64,000 nt of DNA from CAKVLG01 sp045637805 (GCA_045637805.1 JAZUAE010000014.1:62001-126000), one strand, 5' to 3'; positions 34,560-42,605 are shown, counted from the first letter of the stretch. Notes: a model not told the origin generated them from the letters alone. Made by a program: numbers and translations.

Positions 34560-34697
34560 CCAAAGAATGAGCTTTACACCAAAGGTGTATAGAGTTCGCT
34601 CAGCCGAGCAATCGAAGAATGCGAAAGCCACGAGCAAAATAAAGTTAGTGCGAGTCTATATGTGTACTAAAAATAGAGGAGTAGAGCAAAATGTAGC
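34560..34697. other. Non-coding cassette unit between repeat copies 1 and 2
   Basis: This short unit is richer in G and C than its surroundings and holds two small hairpins: TACACC-AAA-GGTGTA near 34575-34590, and one with GCTC/GAGC arms near 34600. I find no ribosome-site-supported gene in it. It ends with TGCGAGT directly before repeat copy 2, the same seven bases that precede copy 3. It may be a remnant of an earlier integration. Confidence 0.45.
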
Positions 34698-34727
34698 TGC
34701 GAGTATTCTCCGTAGTGGTACCATAAA
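34698..34727 (+). repeat. Direct repeat copy 2: tRNA-Glu 3'-end fragment with element end
   Basis: Thirty bases identical to 35647-35676. They contain the 23-base core shared with the tRNA gene, preceded by TGCGAGT. No tRNA body is attached. Confidence 0.85.
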
Positions 34728-34730
34728 TAA

Positions 34731-34757
34731 AAAAGACACCCGTGTGGTGTTTTTTAT
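34731..34757. terminator. Terminator between repeat copy 2 and the xre gene
   Basis: Stem ACACC / GGTGT, extended by A4/T4 and a G-T pair, with T residues on both strands. On the minus strand it ends the xre transcript. Confidence 0.7.
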
Positions 34758-34960
34758 TTATTTTTATCAAATTCTTCTCCAGTGATCAGATAATTAATTG
34801 AAACATTAAAATATTTTGACATTGTAACAAGTAATGCCAAACTGGGTTCACGTTTGCCGTTTTCGTAGTATGAAAGTGCTTCACGAGATATGTTTAAATC
34901 CAAAGCAACTTTTTGTTGATTTAAGTGTTTTAATTGTCTAATTGCTTTTAATCCTTTCAT
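34754..34960 (-). CDS. Xre-family helix-turn-helix repressor
   Basis: A 68-residue protein consisting of one HTH_3/Cro-CI domain: KAIRQLKHLNQQKVALDLNI, SREALSYYENGKREPSLALL and FNVSINYLITGE. Such short repressors control their own and a divergent gene, often in mobile elements. The ATG at 34960 has an AGAGG ribosome site. Between it and the divergent membrane gene lie two palindromes matching in sequence, the likely operators. It sits in the cassette bounded by repeat copies 2 and 3. Confidence 0.88.
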   Translation of the reverse strand: MKGLKAIRQLKHLNQQKVALDLNISREALSYYENGKREPSLALLVTMSKYFNVSINYLITGEEFDKNK

Positions 34961-34969
34961 AAAAACCTC

Positions 34970-34998
34970 TTGACAATAGTGTAACAATTTGTTACTAT
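34970..34998 (+). promoter_or_regulatory. Promoter of the cassette membrane gene, covered by an operator
   Basis: TTGACA (34970-34975) and TACTAT (34993-34998) are 17 bases apart. The operator at 34981-34995 covers most of the spacer and overlaps the -10, so repressor binding would block the polymerase. Confidence 0.7.
34981..34995. promoter_or_regulatory. Operator palindrome 1 (Xre site)
   Basis: GTAACAATTTGTTAC is a perfect 15-base palindrome around a single central T. It shares the half-site GTAACA with the second palindrome and overlaps the promoter of the divergent membrane gene. Confidence 0.7.
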
Positions 34999-35003
34999 AA
35001 AAA

Positions 35004-35020
35004 TGTAACAATATGTTACA
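35004..35020. promoter_or_regulatory. Operator palindrome 2 (Xre site)
   Basis: TGTAACAATATGTTACA has seven-base inverted arms around a central ATA. It lies just after the promoter of the membrane gene and shares its half-site with operator 1, 24 bases away centre to centre. Confidence 0.7.
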
Positions 35021-35031
35021 TTGGAGGAGTT

Positions 35032-35640
35032 ATGAAACTTATTTTGAGGTATCCATTATTTTTATCTTCAATATTGTTATATGTTCTTGGAATAATATCA
35101 CTTTCAAATGTTACTAAATTTATACAAGCTTGTACAAATATAAGTTCGATATTTAGAATTGATATTATAATTTATATTTTCATATCATTATCATTACTTA
35201 CAATTTTATTGATAGCTATTTTGTCTTTAATGAAGGGGACTGAAAAGGTTATGGATTATTTGAACGCTATAAGCGTTTCAATATTTCTTGTATTTATACT
35301 TTTATATATAATAATATGGTGTGAGCTTTATAGCGCTAGTAACGTTACAATTGTTGATACAAATGAAGTGTTAGTATTAACAAATACATTACCTATATTA
35401 TTGCACTGTATAATTGCACAAGGTGTTGTAATTATGGTTTCTTTAACAAATTGTGGCAATATTGAGAATCAAAGAAACGGGAATGTTGGTGATATGAAGA
35501 TAGAAGAGCAAGAAGAATCAAAAATATTAATTAATGAAATTAATAACTTGAAAGCAAAATTAAAAATGAGAGAATTAGAGGAAGAATATATTTTATTACG
35601 ATCAAAGTTGGACAAAAAGGATACAGAAAAAACAAAGTAA
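35032..35640 (+). CDS. Cassette membrane protein with a coiled-coil tail, hypothetical
   Basis: A 202-residue protein with about four hydrophobic segments in the first 145 residues (for example FLSSILLYVLGII, IDIIIYIFISLSLLTILLIA, SVSIFLVFILLYIIIWC), then a charged coiled coil (KMRELEEEYILLRSKLDKK). No catalytic motif and no known family. GGAGGAG precedes the ATG. It is divergent from and probably repressed by the Xre protein. The gene pair fills a cassette between tRNA 3'-end repeats; by analogy it could be an immunity, exclusion or defence function, but nothing in the sequence decides this. Confidence 0.65.
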   Translation: MKLILRYPLFLSSILLYVLGIISLSNVTKFIQACTNISSIFRIDIIIYIFISLSLLTILLIAILSLMKGTEKVMDYLNAISVSIFLVFILLYIIIWCELYSASNVTIVDTNEVLVLTNTLPILLHCIIAQGVVIMVSLTNCGNIENQRNGNVGDMKIEEQEESKILINEINNLKAKLKMRELEEEYILLRSKLDKKDTEKTK

Positions 35641-35646
35641 TATTAA

Positions 35647-35720
35647 TGCGAGTATTCTCCGTAGTGGTACCATAAAAAGAAAAAGAGTGTTTATCACTCT
35701 TTTTTCTTTTTATTCTACTA
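35647..35720 (+). repeat. Direct repeat copy 3: tRNA-Glu 3' end plus terminator (attR-like)
   Basis: The left 30 bases match copy 2 and bases 35654-35720 match copy 1 over 67 bases, including a full copy of the tRNA terminator. It marks the right end of the cassette. Confidence 0.85.
35680..35711 (+). terminator. Duplicated tRNA-Glu terminator after the cassette membrane gene
   Basis: Identical to the terminator behind tRNA-Glu (stem AAAAAGAGTG / CACTCTTTTT). It now ends transcription of the cassette membrane gene. Confidence 0.75.
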
Positions 35721-35751
35721 TAAAATAGTTTATGCGTAAGAATTTAAATTA

Positions 35752-36876
35752 TTATTGTTGAAATTCTGAAAGGGGTGTATTTGGATCAATTTGTTCACAA
35801 TTGCAAAACTTTAATCGATATTTTTCAAGAATCTGATCCGGATCAAAAGATTTTAAATTTTTATAATTTTTGTAAACTAATATGCCCTTTTTGCGAGCAA
35901 TATTTAATTCGTATAGATAGTCAATAAATGCTTGCACTTTATCTGTTGTTATTCTTTCGAAAACATCGTTGTTATGGATATTGTTGTGTGAATCATCATG
36001 ATGAAAATCGCTTCCGCCTGAAAAAAGTGAAATGTGATTTTCTTTACTTACTTTTCTTAAGTAGGTATCGCATGATCTTGTGCTTTGAGGATAATACATT
36101 TCAAAACCATCAATTTCGTTTTTAATTAGATAGTCAATTACCTCATGGGAATGTTTTGTTCTTTGCAAGTTTATTTGTGGGTGGGCAAGTAATACGATGC
36201 CACCAGAAGCGTGAACAAGGTCAATTACATCTTTGGCCTCTAGATTAATTCTATCAGTAGGTGTAAATGTATCAATAATGGTTTTTAGCTGTTCATCATT
36301 ATCTGTTAAATTTAAATTAAGAAACTTAGAAAATTCTATTGTTTCAGCTTTGCCAAAAGCATTAAATTCTTTGTTTTGATTTTGGCAATAAATTATGTAT
36401 TCACGAATATCCTGATCTGTTAAATCAAATTTGAAATAGTTTTGTAATTGTGTTACAAAACCCAAGTCAACGTGTTTATCATTAATGCTTTTCATGGTTA
36501 AAAGCAATGAAATAGGTGATAAATCATTACGGTCTATACCGTAAGCTACTAAATGAATTTTTACGGGTTTACCTTTGAGATTTTTTAGGTGGTTTATTCT
36601 TGCAGTTATTTCAACGCCAGGTACTATAATGGTTTTTCCTTTAACGTTATCAAAAACATCTTGTCTTTGATAATCTAACTTATCTAAATACTGATTAATT
36701 CCAGTTATTGTATTGTGGTCAGTAATTCCAAGAAAAGTTGTGTTGTCTTTTTGTGCAAATTTAATTAATGACTTTATAGATTTTGTTCCATCTATAGAAA
36801 AATTAGAGTGAGTGTGAAAATCTGCAAAAGATTTATAACCTGTTTGTATGTCATTTGTGGCGTTATATTGTTTCAT
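35752..36876 (-). CDS. PHP-domain phosphoesterase
   Basis: A 374-residue PHP metallohydrolase. Metal motifs: SFADFHTHSNFSIDGT, LGITDHNTITGI, VPGVEITARI, VLLAHPQINL and SGGSDFHHDD. The pattern and the long central insertion resemble the RNase AM/nucleoside-bisphosphate phosphatase branch of PHP proteins; the substrate is not certain. The ATG at 36876 lies six bases after a TATAAT on the minus strand without a ribosome site, suggesting a leaderless mRNA. A perfect 15-base palindrome sits in the promoter spacer, implying repression by an unknown regulator. Confidence 0.87.
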   Translation of the reverse strand: MKQYNATNDIQTGYKSFADFHTHSNFSIDGTKSIKSLIKFAQKDNTTFLGITDHNTITGINQYLDKLDYQRQDVFDNVKGKTIIVPGVEITARINHLKNLKGKPVKIHLVAYGIDRNDLSPISLLLTMKSINDKHVDLGFVTQLQNYFKFDLTDQDIREYIIYCQNQNKEFNAFGKAETIEFSKFLNLNLTDNDEQLKTIIDTFTPTDRINLEAKDVIDLVHASGGIVLLAHPQINLQRTKHSHEVIDYLIKNEIDGFEMYYPQSTRSCDTYLRKVSKENHISLFSGGSDFHHDDSHNNIHNNDVFERITTDKVQAFIDYLYELNIARKKGILVYKNYKNLKSFDPDQILEKYRLKFCNCEQIDPNTPLSEFQQ

Positions 36877-36882
36877 AAACTA

Positions 36883-36911
36883 ATTATAACATGCATTGCA
36901 TGTAATTGGAA
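36883..36911 (-). promoter_or_regulatory. PHP gene promoter with operator in the spacer
   Basis: On the minus strand a TATAAT (36883-36888) ends six bases from the ATG. The palindrome ACATGCATTGCATGT (36889-36903) fills nearly all of the spacer up to a weak -35 (TTCCAA, 36906-36911). A protein bound there would occlude the promoter. Confidence 0.55.
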
Positions 36912-36957
36912 GATGGTAATGATAAAAATATTAAATTTATTCTTATCAAAATAATAA

Positions 36958-36986
36958 TTGTAAATTAGGTAGGGCTGTGATATAAT
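36958..36986 (+). promoter_or_regulatory. Promoter of comEC
   Basis: TTGTAA (36958-36963) and an extended -10 (TGA before TATAAT, 36981-36986) with a 17-base spacer. Confidence 0.75.
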
Positions 36987-37003
36987 CTAATAGAGAAAAG
37001 CAA

Positions 37004-38557
37004 ATGAAAAAAATATGTAATTATAGACCTATTGTTTTGTTTTGTGTTGCGCTTATCTTGGGGATAAGTCTTTCCTTACATGCAAAAACATCTATTGCAG
37101 CTCAAATTGTATTAATAACAACGTTTGCAGCAACATTTATTTCTTGGCTAATTATGTTTTGTGTTAAAAAATATAGGCAGCTTGCTATTACTCATTTGAG
37201 CAAGTTTCTTGTGGTTTTGATTGCTTTAGCTGTAGGAAGCTTAAGCATGTTTATTCAGTTTACAAATGTTAAGAATTCTCAGATTGAAAAATCTACTTAT
37301 GTTACTTATGCAAGGGTTTCATCAATGATGAAAGAGAACTCGTATGGTCAGACAATATTTGTGGTAGATGAAATATCAGTGATTTCTGAAGATGGAAAAA
37401 AACAACTAGACGGAAATGCAAAAGTTACAATGTATTCAAACAATTCTGGAATCTCATTGTCTATAGGCGATTATGTTGAAATAAAAGGAACCGTAACTAG
37501 TGTAAGTGAAGATTTAAGCTGTAGTGTTGATATAAATAATGTTGGAAACAATGTTTATTATAAAATGTATGTTAGTGAAAGTAATGTTGTTTCACTTGGA
37601 AAAAATCAAACAACAGTGATAGAAAAAATACATTTACGCACGTGGGAGCTGTTGTCTAATAATATGGAAGCAGGCAATGCAGCTGTTTCGTACTCAATGT
37701 TTTTTGGTGATACTGCATTTATTGATTTTGACACTTTGCAAGACTTTCGTGATAGTGGCATAGCTCACCTTTTAGCGGTTAGTGGTTTACATTTGGGTTT
37801 TCTTGTAATGTTACTTTCATTTATTGCAAAAAAGTGTAAATTTAATAAGTATCTTGAATTTTCTTTTATAACAATTATAATGTTTTTGTATGCATTAATT
37901 TGTGGGTTTTCTAGTTCAGTTTTTAGAGCTTTTATAATGACACTCATCTTGCTTTATTCAAAGCTTAGATTTAAGGAATATGATTCGTTAAATTCTATCG
38001 CACTCTCCGCAATAATTATACTGCTCATAAACCCATTAAAATTATGGAACGCGGGTTTTCAATTAAGTTATTTTGCAGTGTTGGGTATTGTTTTTCTAGC
38101 TAAGCCACTTGAGGATTTGTTTTCGAAAATTTTTACTAAAAAGATGGCAAGTTCTCTTGCTGTAATGTTTGCAGTTCAATTAACTATTACATTTCCAACA
38201 ATGAAATTTTTTAATAACTTTTCTGTATTATCATTACTTACAAACATCATAGCAATACCGCTTGCAAATATTGTATTTATTGTTTTATTCTTTTCTATTT
38301 TCTTATTGCTTATATTACCGTTCTCAGCTTTTATACTAAAAGTAGCACAATATGCGGTTTATCCTCTTATATGGTTAAGCAACGTCGTGGCTAGTGTGCC
38401 ATTTGCTGTAATAAAAACAAAGTTTAATAATATCATGCTAGTTGCGGGATTTTCTGCAATTATTATCAATAGTGACTATATTTTTATTAAAAAAAGATAT
38501 AAAATAATGATGGCGATGTTGAGTTGTCTAGTTGTTGTATGTCTATTTGTATTTTAG
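37004..38557 (+). CDS. comEC: ComEC/Rec2-type DNA-channel protein (short form)
   Basis: A 517-residue polytopic membrane protein. It carries the N-terminal OB-like extracellular domain (DUF4131-like, residues 80-200) and the Competence domain with the signature DSGIAHLLAVSGLHLGFLVML and at least eight membrane segments; the segment GFQLSYFAVLGI is also typical. In naturally competent bacteria ComEC carries single-stranded DNA across the membrane. The usual C-terminal metallo-beta-lactamase domain is missing: the protein ends in a membrane segment and then holA follows. AGAGAAAAG serves as a weak ribosome site. Confidence 0.88.
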   Translation: MKKICNYRPIVLFCVALILGISLSLHAKTSIAAQIVLITTFAATFISWLIMFCVKKYRQLAITHLSKFLVVLIALAVGSLSMFIQFTNVKNSQIEKSTYVTYARVSSMMKENSYGQTIFVVDEISVISEDGKKQLDGNAKVTMYSNNSGISLSIGDYVEIKGTVTSVSEDLSCSVDINNVGNNVYYKMYVSESNVVSLGKNQTTVIEKIHLRTWELLSNNMEAGNAAVSYSMFFGDTAFIDFDTLQDFRDSGIAHLLAVSGLHLGFLVMLLSFIAKKCKFNKYLEFSFITIIMFLYALICGFSSSVFRAFIMTLILLYSKLRFKEYDSLNSIALSAIIILLINPLKLWNAGFQLSYFAVLGIVFLAKPLEDLFSKIFTKKMASSLAVMFAVQLTITFPTMKFFNNFSVLSLLTNIIAIPLANIVFIVLFFSIFLLLILPFSAFILKVAQYAVYPLIWLSNVVASVPFAVIKTKFNNIMLVAGFSAIIINSDYIFIKKRYKIMMAMLSCLVVVCLFVF

Positions 38558-38565
38558 GAGGGTGT

Positions 38566-39558
38566 ATGAAATATACTGAATTTATTTCAAGTTTAAAGAC
38601 AGGGGTGGAGAACATATATCATATATATGGCAATGACTCATTTCTTTGTGAAAGAGCTTTAGATATGTTAAGGAAAAAATTAAACTTGCAATTTCCAGAC
38701 TTAAATGAAGTAACTCTAAAAACTAATGTTACTGTTAACGAGATAATTGAATCTTGCAGTGTTTTTCCATTTGCTGATGAATATAGGCTTGTAATAATTA
38801 AAGATTATCCAACTAAAAGTATCACAAAAGAGTGGTCTAAACAATTATATAATTATTCAATGAATTTGTTGAAATCTACTGTACTTGTGTTCTATAATAA
38901 CCTAGGTGAAAGTTTCCCTGAAATTTCTAGCAAAGTAATAGAGGTTAATTGTGATAGATTAGATAGTTATCAAATAGTTCATTTTATTGATGAGGAATTG
39001 AAAAAATCTAATAAATCTATGGATAAAGCTGCAAAGGATCAATTAATACTATTTTGTGCGTCAGATATGAGTAGAATATTGAATGAACTTCAAAAACTTA
39101 TAAGTTATGTTGGCGACAGGGATATTAATTGCAGTGATGTATCACAGCTTGTTGTTCAAGATAAAGAATATCAAATTTTTGAACTTTCTGAGCATATATC
39201 AAAAGGTGACAATGAAAAAGTAATGGATATTGTGACAACACTTGAAAATCAGAATAAGGCGGGATTTGGCATAATTACACCGCTTTATAACAACTATAGA
39301 AGAGCATTTTTTGTTTTAGTAAATCGTGATAAAAGTGATAAAGAATTGGCAACATTGTTGGGCGTAAAAGAGTATGCTATAAAAATGATGAGAACGCAAA
39401 TTATGGCATTTACTCCTGTTAAACTTAAAAAGATTGTTGATTTGCTTGCGGGTGTTGACCGTGACATAAAACTTGGAAAAATCAAAGAAGATATTGCTAT
39501 AAAAACAGTCGTTATTAATATACTAAAGATAAGAGGAAAAAATTTTGGAACAAATTAA
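38566..39558 (+). CDS. holA: DNA polymerase III subunit delta
   Basis: A 330-residue clamp-loader subunit that opens the beta clamp. It starts MKYTEFISSLKTG and continues NIYHIYGNDSFLCERAL, like HolA. The AAA+-like core has no working Walker A, and the C-terminal helical collar includes the motif DKEYQIFELSEHI. The ATG at 38566 has a strong AGGAGGG ribosome site and lies eight bases after comEC. comEC-holA-rpsT is a common order in Firmicutes; here two membrane genes intervene before rpsT. Confidence 0.92.
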   Translation: MKYTEFISSLKTGVENIYHIYGNDSFLCERALDMLRKKLNLQFPDLNEVTLKTNVTVNEIIESCSVFPFADEYRLVIIKDYPTKSITKEWSKQLYNYSMNLLKSTVLVFYNNLGESFPEISSKVIEVNCDRLDSYQIVHFIDEELKKSNKSMDKAAKDQLILFCASDMSRILNELQKLISYVGDRDINCSDVSQLVVQDKEYQIFELSEHISKGDNEKVMDIVTTLENQNKAGFGIITPLYNNYRRAFFVLVNRDKSDKELATLLGVKEYAIKMMRTQIMAFTPVKLKKIVDLLAGVDRDIKLGKIKEDIAIKTVVINILKIRGKNFGTN

Positions 39559-40111
39559 AATCATTACGCTATCAGATGCAATAGAAAAACAAAACAAAAG
39601 TATATGGCATAAAATTGTACCTATATTATTATTTTTGTCTTTTATGTTTGTAAATATATATTCTGCAATTATGATGAACAATGCGTTAGCTTATTCAATG
39701 CCGGGCAATGGCATGAGTAATATTTTTAGCTATGTATTAGTTTATGGATTAATGGAGTACATTGTATACAGGTTGTTTTTTTGGTTATATACTTTAATTT
39801 TAAATCATTCAATTTATGCAATGTGTATACCTTATGTGGTATTCAAAGATCAATTTCAAACATGCTTTTTAATAAAAAATATTTTGCTTGGCATTGTTGG
39901 TTTATTGTTATTAAATATTCCATATACATTGACATATATTTCAGTTTTAGGTCTTATTGTAAATTTGTCAATCATTCCTATTATTTTTAAATTAAACAAA
40001 AACACATTTATTCCAAAGCTTGTAGCACATAATGTTTTTAGAGCATACGCCTTGCCATACTTTTTGTATTTTGTGTTAGATGTTGTATCTTTTGTAGTGG
40101 GGGTGGCGTAA
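39545..40111 (+). CDS. Polytopic membrane protein, hypothetical
   Basis: A 188-residue protein with about five hydrophobic segments (IVPILLFLSFMFVNIYSAI; FSYVLVYGLMEYIVY; ILLGIVGLLLLNIPYTLTYI; YALPYFLYFVLDVVSFVVG). Its layout recalls Yip1-like membrane proteins, without a clear family match. The start is TTG with AGAGGA upstream and lies inside the end of holA. The stop overlaps the next gene by one base (TAATG), so it is coupled to the M28-like protein. Confidence 0.65.
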   Translation: MEQIKIITLSDAIEKQNKSIWHKIVPILLFLSFMFVNIYSAIMMNNALAYSMPGNGMSNIFSYVLVYGLMEYIVYRLFFWLYTLILNHSIYAMCIPYVVFKDQFQTCFLIKNILLGIVGLLLLNIPYTLTYISVLGLIVNLSIIPIIFKLNKNTFIPKLVAHNVFRAYALPYFLYFVLDVVSFVVGVA

Positions 40112-41400
40112 TGAAAAAGTTTATATGCGTTATTTCTGCTATTATATTAGCACTTGGATTATTTTCAGGTATAACAAAAAAAGATACTTTTGTAAATGCT
40201 GCAGGTGATATTGTTCAAACAAAGATAGAATCTTATTTAAGCACGTTTATGTGTTTAAACAATGAGGTAGAAAAAGCTAAGATTCAAGATAGAAGGGCTG
40301 GAACATTAGGTGAAAGGCAAGCCGCTGCAAATTTATATAATTTAATTATGTTAAACTCTCAATTTTTAAATTTTGAGCCAGTAAATGATGGCTCAACAAC
40401 AAATGGAGTGCAAAACTTTCAGTTCACAAGTAGTTATTCAGGATTGTCTGCAACATCTCAAAACTTGAGATTTGTTAAGAAAAGCTCAGTGTCTGAAGGT
40501 AAGAAGGTTATAATTTCTACAGGTTATGATAACACACCATATTATGATAGTGAAAATGATGTTTACAATGATAATGTTAGTAGTGCTGGAAATGTTGCGG
40601 TTTTATTGTATTTAACAGAGTATTTAAGTGGTTTAACTGAAGAATTATTGTTTGACGTTGAAATTGTATTCTTTGGTGCGTCTCAAAGCAACCTTGCAGG
40701 CGCGTATGCATATACAGATAATATGACAAAGAAGGAAATAGAGAATACGGTGCTATTTATTAATCTAGATCAAATAACGCTTGGTCAGAACTTGTATATG
40801 TATGTTAATGAGTTTAACACAGCTCAAGAAGATTATATTTCAGATGTGTTTAAGGGGTCAGATGTGTGTTTTTCTGCGTTTAATCCAAAAACAACATTAA
40901 ATTCAGTGTATTCTGGTGTTTATGATTATAGCCACAGAGGACTCGAGGGTAACAATGTTGCCTTTATGGAAAAGAATATTACATCACTCAATGTATTTAG
41001 TGGTTACTATGAGAAGATGGGAATTCGCACGGAGTATGAAGGCTCTAAAACGTTAATCGGAACAAGCAAAGACAATTATGCTTATGCTGAATATACTTAT
41101 GGATTCGACAATCTTGGAAAAGTTGCACAAGCTGTTTCAGGATTGATAGTATCTGATTCTTTATTATATAACATGACAAAAAATAAACCAAGTTCTGCAT
41201 TCCAAGAATTTTGGACAAATGATAAGTATCCTATAATGTTTATGATTATTATTGCTTTTGTGTTTGGTTTAATATATGTATTTTTATATTACGGAAACAA
41301 AAAGAAAGCGGAAACGATAATTAAGCAAAAAGGTGTAAGTGGCATTTTGCAAGATATAAGCAGGATAGAAAAAGAAATTGATAAAAAGAATAGGGAATAA
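40111..41400 (+). CDS. M28 peptidase-like membrane protein with altered metal site
   Basis: A 429-residue protein with a signal peptide (KKFICVISAIILALGLFSG), an M28/Zn-aminopeptidase-like domain and a C-terminal membrane anchor (IMFMIIIAFVFGLIYVFLY) with a basic cytoplasmic tail. The fold is seen in VIISTGYDNTPYY, NDNVSSAGNVAVLLYL, VEIVFFGASQS and LFINLDQITLG. Active M28 enzymes have a GAHxD motif and a catalytic Glu-Glu; here the first His is absent (STGYD) and the Glu pair is replaced (ASQSN). It is probably a non-catalytic binding protein outside the membrane. Confidence 0.72.
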   Translation: MKKFICVISAIILALGLFSGITKKDTFVNAAGDIVQTKIESYLSTFMCLNNEVEKAKIQDRRAGTLGERQAAANLYNLIMLNSQFLNFEPVNDGSTTNGVQNFQFTSSYSGLSATSQNLRFVKKSSVSEGKKVIISTGYDNTPYYDSENDVYNDNVSSAGNVAVLLYLTEYLSGLTEELLFDVEIVFFGASQSNLAGAYAYTDNMTKKEIENTVLFINLDQITLGQNLYMYVNEFNTAQEDYISDVFKGSDVCFSAFNPKTTLNSVYSGVYDYSHRGLEGNNVAFMEKNITSLNVFSGYYEKMGIRTEYEGSKTLIGTSKDNYAYAEYTYGFDNLGKVAQAVSGLIVSDSLLYNMTKNKPSSAFQEFWTNDKYPIMFMIIIAFVFGLIYVFLYYGNKKKAETIIKQKGVSGILQDISRIEKEIDKKNRE

Positions 41401-41403
41401 AAA

Positions 41404-41430
41404 AAATGAGCGAATGTTCGCTCATTTTTA
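41404..41430. terminator. Bidirectional terminator between the M28-like gene and rpsT
   Basis: A nine-base perfect stem (ATGAGCGAA / TTCGCTCAT) with a two-base loop, A residues to the left and T residues to the right. Confidence 0.85.
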
Positions 41431-41437
41431 TTTGTCA

Positions 41438-41776
41438 TTATTCTGCTTTTTTAGTTGCAGCCTTTTTTGCTGATGTTTTTTTAGCAGGAACTTCTTCGCT
41501 AACTTCAGTTTTAGATTGAAGTTTTACAAGCTTTGTAGAAAGTTTTGCTTTCATATCATCGGCACGGTTCTTATGTATAATCTTCTTAGTAACGTTAGCG
41601 TCAATAATTGCAAAAGTTTTTGGAAGTAAAGCTGTTGCTTCTTCAACTTTCTTTGCAGCAATTAAAGCGTTGAACTTTTTAACTTCAGTTTTAAGTTCAT
41701 TTCTATCGCTTTTGTTTCTAAGTGTGTTGCGTTTTGTAACATCTACTCTCTTCTTTGCTGATTTAATGATTGGCAT
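41438..41776 (-). CDS. rpsT: 30S ribosomal protein S20 with C-terminal extension
   Basis: A 112-residue S20, which binds 16S rRNA early in assembly. The first 88 residues match the family (PIIKSAKKRVDVTKRNTLRN and IIHKNRADDMKAKLSTKL). Most S20 proteins stop near there; here a further 24 residues are rich in Lys, Ala and Thr (PAKKTSAKKAATKKAE), like histone H1 tails. AAGGAG precedes the ATG. It is transcribed alone on the minus strand. Confidence 0.95.
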   Translation of the reverse strand: MPIIKSAKKRVDVTKRNTLRNKSDRNELKTEVKKFNALIAAKKVEEATALLPKTFAIIDANVTKKIIHKNRADDMKAKLSTKLVKLQSKTEVSEEVPAKKTSAKKAATKKAE

Positions 41777-41865
41777 AATATTTCTCCTTAATGTAAATTA
41801 CAAGGCAAATTTTAACACAAAGCATTTGTTTTTGCAAGTGTTTATACTAAAAATATAATAAAAAA

Positions 41866-42600
41866 TTATTTAGAAAGTAGGTATTTGTAATATTTAATAT
41901 AGGCATTTTGAGTTTTTTGATTTCTAGACGAGGTTAAAATTATTGTATTTCCAGTTCCGATAGGGGAATTGTTTAAAACTAAACGTATTTGTTTAGACAC
42001 TCCGTCAATACTATCAAAAATGGGCAGTTTAAGCACTTTTAATTTTTCTACAATAAAATTGTAGTGTGTACAACCAAGAACGATGGCGTCTGCGTTTTTA
42101 TCCTTAATTTTGGATAGTATTTGGTCTAGGTTGATATCTTTGTTTTGTTGCAATGAATTTTCTATTAAAGTGGCTAAATTATTGCAAGAAATAGTAAAAC
42201 AACTATCATTAGTTAATTTTTGATATCTAATAGTTTTTTCGGTAGATGGAGTTACAAGAATAGCAATTTTTTTATAATTTAAAGATGATGGTGATTTTAT
42301 ATTTGGTTCAGTTCCTATTATTGGTATAGTTGTTTTTTTACGCAATGAGTTTATTGCTGACGCTGTTGCCGTGTTGCAAGCTAAAACTAAACAAACGATA
42401 TTATAACAGTTTTGAAACCTATTAAGGATTGATAATATATAGTTTTCAATCTCTTGTGGTGATTTGTTACCGTAGGGGATATTTTTATCATCTGCAATAT
42501 AAAGGAAGTTTGCTTTAGGGCAAAACTTTCTACTTTTTGCTAATATGTGCAGTCCACCGAGACCGCTATCTATAAATAAACAATAAGATTTTTTCTTCAT
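41866..42600 (-). CDS. murI: Glutamate racemase
   Basis: A 244-residue enzyme that interconverts L- and D-glutamate for peptidoglycan. Both catalytic cysteines are present, C75 in VLACNTATA and C177 in VLGCTHY, and the N-terminal DSGLGGLHIL is typical. Slightly short against most MurI (about 260 residues). The ATG lies five bases after a TAGAAT box with no ribosome site, so the mRNA may be leaderless. The gene overlaps nothing. Confidence 0.93.
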   Translation of the reverse strand: MKKKSYCLFIDSGLGGLHILAKSRKFCPKANFLYIADDKNIPYGNKSPQEIENYILSILNRFQNCYNIVCLVLACNTATASAINSLRKKTTIPIIGTEPNIKSPSSLNYKKIAILVTPSTEKTIRYQKLTNDSCFTISCNNLATLIENSLQQNKDINLDQILSKIKDKNADAIVLGCTHYNFIVEKLKVLKLPIFDSIDGVSKQIRLVLNNSPIGTGNTIILTSSRNQKTQNAYIKYYKYLLSK

Positions 42601-42605
42601 AGTTC

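Noticed and set aside
34567..34785. 72-residue open frame across repeat copy 2
   Set aside because: No ribosome site; it crosses the tRNA 3'-end repeat and a terminator, and part of its protein is just the translation of tRNA sequence.
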